Positions 1-4,555 of a stretch of DNA of 5,561 bases are shown here, piece after piece. Every line of letters starts with the position of its first letter. Within the stretch, counting starts at the first letter, position 1. The notes beneath the pieces are model-generated. The model was not told the origin of the DNA. It saw nothing but the letters and a program-made list of their open reading frames with translations, and ran no database searches. Origin of the DNA: an uncultured Eubacteriales bacterium (GTDB taxonomy: Bacteria > Bacillota > Clostridia > Lachnospirales > Lachnospiraceae); contig CACZSO010000334.1 of assembly GCA_902783795.1 (NCBI GenBank), forward strand, positions 1-5,561, read 5' to 3'. Made by a program: the position numbers and the translations under genes.

Positions 1-186
1 ATCATCAAGGACGGTGTCACGGTAGAGAAGAAGAAGCTGAAGCTGCCCACCACGCTGACCGGCGTCCTGAAATGCAAAAATCCCCGCTGCATCACTTCCA
101 CCGAGCAGGAGTTAAAGCACATCTTCAAGCTGACAGACAGGGAGAATAAAGTGTACCGCTGCCTGTACTGTGAGACAAAGGCGTAA
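1..186 (+). CDS. pyrI: Aspartate carbamoyltransferase regulatory subunit, C-terminal part (5' end outside window)
   Basis: This is the last 61 codons of the regulatory chain of aspartate carbamoyltransferase, ending in TAA at 184-186. In the family the chain binds CTP/ATP through its N-terminal domain, which is outside the window, and docks on the catalytic PyrB trimers through a C-terminal zinc domain to give feedback control of pyrimidine synthesis. The zinc domain is what is visible: four cysteines in the pattern C-x4-C ... C-x2-C (window residues 25, 30, 54 and 57), with the typical CKNPRCI and YRCLYC contexts. These match the four zinc ligands known for E. coli PyrI. pyrB would be expected just upstream. 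Nothing suggests that this end is damaged. No strong hairpin with a U-tract follows directly; a T-rich tract lies at 231-243 and a strong hairpin further on at 258-293. Confidence 0.93.
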   Translation: MIKDGVTVEKKKLKLPTTLTGVLKCKNPRCITSTEQELKHIFKLTDRENKVYRCLYCETKA

Positions 187-257
187 GCGGATCGTGAACC
201 GTAAGTAATAATAAAGCCTGATAAGCTGAATCTTTTTCTTTTTGACACGGAAACGCC

Positions 258-293
258 CCCGGGCAGGTTTTAAAAGCATAAAACCTGCCCGGG
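258..293. terminator. Strong perfect hairpin between convergent pyrI and the metallo-hydrolase gene, no U-tract
   Basis: A perfect 14-bp inverted repeat (258-271 pairs with 280-293) encloses an 8-nt loop. Its outer half is GC-rich (CCCGGGCAGG) and its inner half is four A-T pairs. It lies in the 156-bp gap between the stop codons of two convergent genes, where a shared terminator is expected. Neither side has the run of U that normally follows an intrinsic terminator stem; the only T-rich tract (231-243) lies upstream of the stem as read on the plus strand. Its role as terminator or 3'-end stabiliser is inferred from position and stability. Confidence 0.5.
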
Positions 294-342
294 AGCTGTC
301 TGTCAGTCTTCAACCGTGCATGCCCTTACGGCACTGTTTTCT

Positions 343-1644
343 TTATTCCGCAGGAAACGTCAGTGTTACGCCCGCGTACCGGATCTTTTTTCTTTTCGCA
401 TTTCTGTCCGGGGTATCTTCTGCCTTGTATACACTCCTGTCTCCGAAGTGGGGCATCCGCCTGTCGTAGACGATCTGTCCTGCTTCATTTCTATCCGGAC
501 CATCGCCCCGGGGACCGGGAGTCCCTTCCCCCGCCGGGACGTCCTCTGCTTCTTCCGGATGTGAGGCCGCGTATTCCGCGCAGCGGATAAAGTTCATGAC
601 ATACTCTTTTTCCAGCTTTCCGCTGCCGCCGTAGATAAGATCCGCGCGGTCCAGTACGGATTCCAGCTTTTTCATATTCCGGCACCAGGCTTCCAGGCTC
701 CGGTTCAACGTTTTCATCGGGAAGCCGAAGATCTCATCTCCCGTAAGCAGCAGCCGGTCTTCCCGGACCAGGTACATGGCCGAGCCCGGCGCATGATCCG
801 CTATTTCCACCACTTCGATATGCTTGCTGCCCACCGTCAGAACATCGCCCTCCTTAACGATCCTCCTGTCCACCACATCGTCATAGAAATCGATGCCGGC
901 AAAGCTCGGAAAGGGCCGTCCCGCGTATTCCGCGGTCTTCCGGGTCATGTATGCCCTGTCAAAATAAGCATTGTTCGCCGTATGGTCAAAGTGATCGTGG
1001 GTGTTCAGGATAGACTCCACCGAAGCCCCGCTGATCTTTTCCATGTATTTCCGGATATTGCCGGCACCATAACCGCCGTCCACGGCTATGCCTTTCTTTC
1101 CGTCAGAAATGACATAGCTGAAGTCCCCGGCAGACAGGATCAAATAATCTCCGTCTGCGATCTTTTCACTCTTAAAAAAGGGTTCATCCATGGGAGAAAG
1201 GGTTCCGTCCGGATTCTTAAGGAGCACGTCATGCACCGGAGAAAAATCTATACAAAACCATTCACTTTCCCTGCACAGCCGGCGTCCGGAACGGATCGCG
1301 TTTTCATTGCCGGAAGCCAGGGCTTTTTCCAGATAATATCCGGACCGTACTTCATTCCGGATCTCCTCCGGCCCGTATTTCATAAGGTATCCCACATAAT
1401 AAGCGCTGGAGATATCCTTATCATCCGCACAGGAGCGAAACAGCTCCCAGGCCTTCTTAAAGTCTTTCTCCACGCCAAAGCCGTGTTCATAACAGCGGGC
1501 CAGATGCCGGGCAGCCTTAGGTTTTTTCTCTTCTGTCCCGGTCTTTAAAAGCTCCACGATCTGCCGGATCTCCTCCGGATCGCAGATCTCTTTCCTGCGG
1601 TCCAGTTTCTCTCCCGCGTCCATGACCATCTTCATCCAGTCCAT
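343..1644 (-). CDS. Sel1-like repeat / metallo-beta-lactamase-fold fusion protein
   Basis: A 433-residue protein, apparently cytoplasmic with no signal peptide. Residues about 42-125 are Sel1-like helical repeats; the clearest, near residues 44-75, has the consensus pattern A-x2-LA-x-CYE-x-GFGVEKD-x2-KA-x2-LF. Residues about 165-357 form a metallo-beta-lactamase fold: VDGGYGAG near 188-195, the metal motif HDHFDH at 216-221, HAPGS with His284, and TGDEIF with Asp303. The place where most relatives have a GHG histidine reads YGGSGK (338-343, Ser341), so the last usual zinc ligand seems absent. A Pro/Gly/Asp/Arg-rich tail follows from about 364. An in-frame ATG 16 codons upstream (1692) is rejected: ATG 1644 has an ideal AGGAGG seven bases before it, and the longer start would overlap the predicted promoter. 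The hydrolase fold is secure; the substrate is unknown. Sel1 repeats suggest protein-protein contact. Confidence 0.85.
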   Translation of the reverse strand: MDWMKMVMDAGEKLDRRKEICDPEEIRQIVELLKTGTEEKKPKAARHLARCYEHGFGVEKDFKKAWELFRSCADDKDISSAYYVGYLMKYGPEEIRNEVRSGYYLEKALASGNENAIRSGRRLCRESEWFCIDFSPVHDVLLKNPDGTLSPMDEPFFKSEKIADGDYLILSAGDFSYVISDGKKGIAVDGGYGAGNIRKYMEKISGASVESILNTHDHFDHTANNAYFDRAYMTRKTAEYAGRPFPSFAGIDFYDDVVDRRIVKEGDVLTVGSKHIEVVEIADHAPGSAMYLVREDRLLLTGDEIFGFPMKTLNRSLEAWCRNMKKLESVLDRADLIYGGSGKLEKEYVMNFIRCAEYAASHPEEAEDVPAGEGTPGPRGDGPDRNEAGQIVYDRRMPHFGDRSVYKAEDTPDRNAKRKKIRYAGVTLTFPAE

Positions 1645-1651
1645 ATCCGCA

Positions 1652-1657
1652 CCTCCT
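1652..1657 (-). promoter_or_regulatory. Ribosome binding site that decides the start of the Sel1/metallo-hydrolase gene
   Basis: On the minus strand GGGAGGAGGTG contains a full AGGAGG, separated by seven bases from ATG at 1644-1642. The alternative upstream ATG at 1692 overlaps the predicted -35 box. This fixes the protein start at MDWMKMV. Confidence 0.85.
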
Positions 1658-1663
1658 CCCTGT

Positions 1664-1692
1664 ATTATAAAACAGGTGGCTTCAAAAGGCAA
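1664..1692 (-). promoter_or_regulatory. Sigma-A-type promoter for the Sel1/metallo-hydrolase gene
   Basis: Reading the minus strand, TTGCCT (1692-1687, four of six matches to TTGACA) is followed by a 17-base spacer and a perfect TATAAT (1669-1664). A start of transcription about seven bases further on falls at the first bases of the ribosome binding site, so the leader would be only about a dozen bases long. The -10 box sits in the loop of a short inverted repeat (CCTGT at 1659-1663, ACAGG at 1672-1676). This promoter would make the gene independent of the reductase operon upstream. Confidence 0.6.
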
Positions 1693-1711
1693 GGCGGTCT
1701 CTTTTTATGTT

Positions 1712-1747
1712 GATAGCTGCCGTCTATGGATCAGAACGGCAGCTATC
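1712..1747. terminator. Strong hairpin after the short-chain dehydrogenase gene, no U-tract
   Basis: A perfect 12-bp inverted repeat (GATAGCTGCCGT at 1712-1723 with its complement at 1736-1747) has a 12-nt loop. It begins a few bases after the stop codon of the dehydrogenase gene (1752-1754) and lies just upstream of the next gene's promoter, the place for a terminator of the reductase operon. As transcribed from the minus strand the stem is followed by an A-rich stretch, not U, so it is not a classical intrinsic terminator. It may end transcription inefficiently or protect the 3' end of the operon mRNA. Confidence 0.5.
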
Positions 1748-1751
1748 TCGT

Positions 1752-2579
1752 TTAAAAATCTGTTTTTACGGATTTGTCTTCCCAGGCAGCGATCTCTTCC
1801 AGCCGCTGCTTCAGCGTGCCCGTGACCGCTTTCACGGCATCCGAGCCTAACAGCAGCCTGAGCGGCGGATTTTCACTCTCGATCACGTCTATGATCACAT
1901 CGCCGGCCTTATCCGGATCCCCCGGCTGATTCTGCAGGTTGACGGAATTATCCACGGACCGTGTCCATGCCGTCGTCTTATAGGCGTCAATGGTCATCTT
2001 AGACCCTTTAAGAGAGCTGTCATAAAAGTGAGTCCGGAAAGCTCCGGGTTCTACGATCAGCACCTTGATCCCTAAAGGTCTCACTTCCGCCGCCAGGCCT
2101 TCACTCATAAGCTCCAGGGCCGCTTTGCTGGAAGCATAGAAGCCGGAAGCCGCGCCGGTCCGTACGGCAGCTATGCTGGACACATTGATGATGGCGCCGC
2201 TGCCCTGGTTCCGCATGATGGGAAGCACTTCCTGTATCAGACGGATCGGTCCGAACAGGTTCGTCTGATACATAAGATCCAGCCCTCCCTTCTCCGCTTC
2301 TTCTATGGAGGAACGGTAAGCATACCCGGCATTATTCACCAGCACATCGATGGTTCCGAATCTGTCATACGCCGCCTGAACCGCGGCTTTAATGCTTTCT
2401 TCATCAGTCACATCCAGAGAGAGCGCCAGGGCTGTTTCCGGATAGGCTTCCACGATCTCCCGGACTTTCTCTGTATTCCTGGCGGTCACCACCGCCTGAT
2501 ATCCTCTTTCCAGTACGGCCTTGGCGATGCCTGCGCCGATCCCTCCGGCACTGCAGCCGGTAATCAACCATGTTTTCAT
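1752..2579 (-). CDS. SDR-family NAD(P)-dependent oxidoreductase
   Basis: A 275-residue classical short-chain dehydrogenase/reductase, a soluble Rossmann-fold enzyme that interconverts carbonyls and alcohols with NAD(P)H. Visible motifs in order: cofactor loop TGCSAGGIG (7-15), a basic residue at the end of the second strand (TAR, Arg34, favouring NADP), LDVTD (55-59), NNAG (82-85), Asn107, and the catalytic Ser135, Tyr148 and Lys152 in YASSK, then VEPGAFRTHF for the substrate side. The glycine loop has one residue more than TGxxxGIG, a form I recall from Ayr1-like members. Length is normal. The start at ATG 2579 has AGGAGG six bases upstream. It follows the aldo/keto reductase gene by 18 nt and is surely cotranscribed with it; a hairpin at 1712-1747 lies just after its stop. 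The substrate cannot be deduced. Family call is very secure. Confidence 0.95.
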   Translation of the reverse strand: MKTWLITGCSAGGIGAGIAKAVLERGYQAVVTARNTEKVREIVEAYPETALALSLDVTDEESIKAAVQAAYDRFGTIDVLVNNAGYAYRSSIEEAEKGGLDLMYQTNLFGPIRLIQEVLPIMRNQGSGAIINVSSIAAVRTGAASGFYASSKAALELMSEGLAAEVRPLGIKVLIVEPGAFRTHFYDSSLKGSKMTIDAYKTTAWTRSVDNSVNLQNQPGDPDKAGDVIIDVIESENPPLRLLLGSDAVKAVTGTLKQRLEEIAAWEDKSVKTDF

Positions 2580-2597
2580 CCTGATCCTCCTTATTTC

Positions 2598-3449
2598 TTA
2601 CCCTTCAAAGGGAAGGTGCATCTCGGCGTATCTTTCCACCTGAGCCTCATCCGGTATGTAATATTTTTTCGTCCCGTCCAGCTTCGCGATCTCCGCCATT
2701 TCCTCTTCTGTCAGCGTAAAATCGAAGATATCCGCATTGTCCCGGATATGGTCCGGATTCCGGGAGCCGGGGATGGTCATGAAGCCTTTCTGCGTATGCC
2801 ATCTCAGGACGATCTGGGCGCTGCTCTTATGATATTTGTCCGAAAGCTTTGTAAAGACCTCTTCTCTGAGGAGCCCCGGGTCTCCGTGTCCTAAAGGATA
2901 CCAGCCCATCATCCGGGTCCCGTACTCCGCGAGCCTTCCCATGATCTCCTGTTCCGTGCAGTAGGGATGGGCTTCCAGCTGGATCACGTGAGGCATGATG
3001 ATCGCTTCGGCCAGCAGCCGTTCCAGCTTTTCCCCATTCATGTTTGAAATCCCCAGGGAGCGGGCTTTGCCTGCCTTAAACGCTTCTTCCAGCTGCCGGT
3101 AGCCTGCCATGAAATTACCCGCCGGCTGGTGAATGAACAGAAGGTCCACATAGGATAAGCCCAGGCGCTCCAATGTCTTATCCACAGCCGTCTCGTCTTC
3201 ATAGACCGTAGGCCACAGTTTTGTGGAAATAAAGACATCTTCTCTTTTGACGATGTTTTCATCAAAAGCCTTTTTCAGCGCTTTGCCCACCGCCTCTTCA
3301 TTCATATAGGCGTTTGCGGTGTCGATCATCCTGTAGCCCAGCTTCAGAGCCGCGTAAACGGACTTTTCCGTATCTTCCGGGCTGATCATGAAGGTGCCTA
3401 AACCAAGGGCGGGAACCCGGATCCCGTTATACAGTGTGATATACTCCAT
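2598..3449 (-). CDS. Aldo/keto reductase (2,5-diketo-D-gluconate reductase-like family)
   Basis: A 283-residue TIM-barrel NAD(P)H-dependent reductase of aldehydes and ketones, of usual family length. The full catalytic tetrad is present: Asp43 (MIDTANAY), Tyr48, Lys77 (STKLWP) and His107 (FIHQP). Other family motifs are NGIRVPALGLGT at the N-terminus, LGISN (132-136), QLEAHPY (157-163), WYPLGHGD (183-190) and, at the cofactor phosphate site, IPGSRNPDHIRDN (226-238). The last motif has Gly228 where many aldo/keto reductases carry Lys (IPKS), which may affect cofactor preference. ATG 3449 has AGGAGG seven bases before it. It is the first gene of a two-gene operon with the short-chain dehydrogenase and is divergent from a LysR-type regulator, the likely controller. 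The true substrate is unknown. Confidence 0.95.
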   Translation of the reverse strand: MEYITLYNGIRVPALGLGTFMISPEDTEKSVYAALKLGYRMIDTANAYMNEEAVGKALKKAFDENIVKREDVFISTKLWPTVYEDETAVDKTLERLGLSYVDLLFIHQPAGNFMAGYRQLEEAFKAGKARSLGISNMNGEKLERLLAEAIIMPHVIQLEAHPYCTEQEIMGRLAEYGTRMMGWYPLGHGDPGLLREEVFTKLSDKYHKSSAQIVLRWHTQKGFMTIPGSRNPDHIRDNADIFDFTLTEEEMAEIAKLDGTKKYYIPDEAQVERYAEMHLPFEG

Positions 3450-3508
3450 CTTTCTTCCTCCTTACATGCTTGTTCATGCCTGACGGCCGCCTTATGCTTC
3501 TGTTTTCT

Positions 3509-3534
3509 TATCCGGTCAGCCGGTTTTCCGGATA
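3509..3534 (-). repeat. Short inverted repeat in the leader of the aldo/keto reductase operon
   Basis: TATCCGG (3509-3515) is repeated inverted as CCGGATA (3528-3534) around a 12-nt loop, 59 bases upstream of the reductase start codon. Inside the loop is another CCGG, so alternative pairings exist. It could fold in the operon mRNA leader or be a protein site; CCGG words are common in this window and chance is a real possibility. Confidence 0.3.
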
Positions 3535-3570
3535 TCCTGATCCGTCTGCCACGTTTTTTTACATTAACAG

Positions 3571-3599
3571 TTTACAACAGTCCCAGCCTGATGTACAAT
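3571..3599 (+). promoter_or_regulatory. Sigma-A-type promoter for the LysR-type regulator gene
   Basis: TTTACA (3571-3576, five of six matches to TTGACA), a 17-base spacer and TACAAT (3594-3599, five of six matches to TATAAT) form a good housekeeping promoter. Transcription would start near 3606, giving a leader of about 60 bases before ATG 3667, which is preceded by GAGGAG at 3654-3659. No equally good promoter is seen for the divergent reductase operon, as expected if that one needs an activator. Confidence 0.6.
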
Positions 3600-3617
3600 A
3601 CCAATCATAGATTCTGT

Positions 3618-3633
3618 TATTCATATATGAATA
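3618..3633. promoter_or_regulatory. Perfect 16-bp palindrome, candidate regulator operator
   Basis: TATTCATATATGAATA reads the same on both strands. It lies in the divergent intergenic region, about 12 to 28 bases downstream of the predicted start of the LysR gene transcript and upstream of the reductase operon. LysR-type proteins bind dyad sites, usually AT-rich with a T-N11-A core, between their own gene and a divergent target. The site fits that role and a position for autorepression, but it is also an AT-rich word and binding is inferred. Confidence 0.5.
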
Positions 3634-3666
3634 GTAGGCAAGAGGGTTTTAAAGAGGAGAATAACT

Positions 3667-4524
3667 ATGGTAGAATTAAGACTTTTAGAACAGCTGACAG
3701 CCTTTTACACCTATGGCACCTTAAGTGAAGCCGCGGAAAAACTGCACACCTCCCAGCCTACCCTGACCCGGTCCATGAAGCAGCTGGAGGATGAGCTGGG
3801 CGTGCCCCTGTTCGTCCGGACCAAAAACCATCTGGCACTGAACCGTACCGGGATAAAAGCTGCCGAATACGCGCGGCAGGTACTCCTGGCTGGTCAGGAT
3901 TTTGAAGCCAAGGTGAGGTCCTATGATCGAAGCCTGCATACCATATCCATCGGCTTCTGTGCCCCGATCCCTCAGACCGTGCTGACACCCATCATCAATC
4001 ATGTCTTCAGCGGTATGACAATATCTGCCGATATGGGGGAGGATTCTCTTTTTGAAGATCACCTTAAGCAGGGGATCTATCAGCTGGCCGTCCTTCACTA
4101 CAAGCCGGAAGATCCTTTGTTTTACAGTCAAAAATGCGGCAGCGAGCATCTTTATATCTCTCTCACCAGCGGCAATCCTCTGTCTTTCTATCCGGAGATC
4201 CACTTAAAAGATCTGGACGGTCTTCCGATCCTGCTGCTTTCCCAGATCGGCTTCTGGTCTAAAATCCATCGGGAAAAAACACCGAACAGCCGTTATCTGG
4301 TCCAGATCGAGGACGATTCCTTCCGGGAGCTGGCCGTGAATTCAGACTATCCGATCTTCTCCACCGATTATTTCATCCGCCGCGGCCAGACCATGCCCGG
4401 CAGGGTCAATATCCCCATCGCGGACCCGGAGTGCCAGGCCGAATACTATTTAGTCTGCCTGGCCTCGGAAAGGAAGCGGTTCCAGCCGCTTTTCAATCAG
4501 ATCACGGAGCACACGATCCAGTAA
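3667..4524 (+). CDS. LysR-type transcriptional regulator
   Basis: A 285-residue DNA-binding regulator of usual LysR length. The N-terminal winged helix-turn-helix (about 3-62) is textbook: LEQLTAFYTYGTLSEAAEKL, then TSQPTLTRSMKQLEDELGVPLFVR (28-51), then LNRTG. A linker helix (about 62-90) leads to the periplasmic-binding-protein-like effector domain starting at SIGFCAPIP (94-102) and running to the C-terminus. No residue shows which ligand is sensed. The start ATG 3667 has GAGGAG seven bases upstream and a good promoter at 3571-3599. The gene is divergent from the aldo/keto reductase and dehydrogenase operon, the arrangement typical of a LysR protein that controls its neighbour and itself; the palindrome at 3618-3633 is the best operator candidate. 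A bidirectional terminator follows within ten bases of its stop codon. Confidence 0.95.
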   Translation: MVELRLLEQLTAFYTYGTLSEAAEKLHTSQPTLTRSMKQLEDELGVPLFVRTKNHLALNRTGIKAAEYARQVLLAGQDFEAKVRSYDRSLHTISIGFCAPIPQTVLTPIINHVFSGMTISADMGEDSLFEDHLKQGIYQLAVLHYKPEDPLFYSQKCGSEHLYISLTSGNPLSFYPEIHLKDLDGLPILLLSQIGFWSKIHREKTPNSRYLVQIEDDSFRELAVNSDYPIFSTDYFIRRGQTMPGRVNIPIADPECQAEYYLVCLASERKRFQPLFNQITEHTIQ

Positions 4525-4555
4525 AAAAGACCGGACTTTAAGTCCGGCCCTTTTT
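4523..4555. terminator. Bidirectional intrinsic terminator shared by the LysR gene and the permease gene
   Basis: CCGGACT (4531-4537) pairs with AGTCCGG (4541-4547) around the 3-nt loop TTA. On the plus strand the stem is followed by CCC and TTTTT (4551-4555); on the minus strand by TC and six T (4528-4523). Both U-tracts overlap the stop codon of the opposite gene (4522-4524 and 4554-4556). It is the only canonical intrinsic terminator in the window. Confidence 0.92.

Noticed and set aside
242..247. A perfect TTGACA box downstream of pyrI
   Set aside because: No acceptable -10 box lies 16 to 18 bases downstream (that interval falls in the hairpin arm) and no gene follows on the plus strand.
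242..564. Small plus-strand frames running from the intergenic gap into the 3' end of the metallo-hydrolase gene
   Set aside because: They start inside or next to the hairpin, lack ribosome binding sites and overlap the real gene on the other strand.
793..1548. A 251-codon open frame on the plus strand opposite the metallo-hydrolase gene
   Set aside because: It is fully antisense to a gene with clear domain motifs, has no ribosome binding site, and its translation has no recognisable motif; it is a frame shadow caused by the base composition.
1645..1692. Longer start for the metallo-hydrolase at ATG 1692
   Set aside because: No ribosome binding site precedes it, it overlaps the -35 box, and the internal ATG 1644 has an ideal AGGAGG seven bases upstream.
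3721..4203. A 160-codon minus-strand frame opposite the LysR gene
   Set aside because: The LysR frame has unmistakable helix-turn-helix and effector-domain sequence; the antisense frame has no motif and no ribosome binding site.
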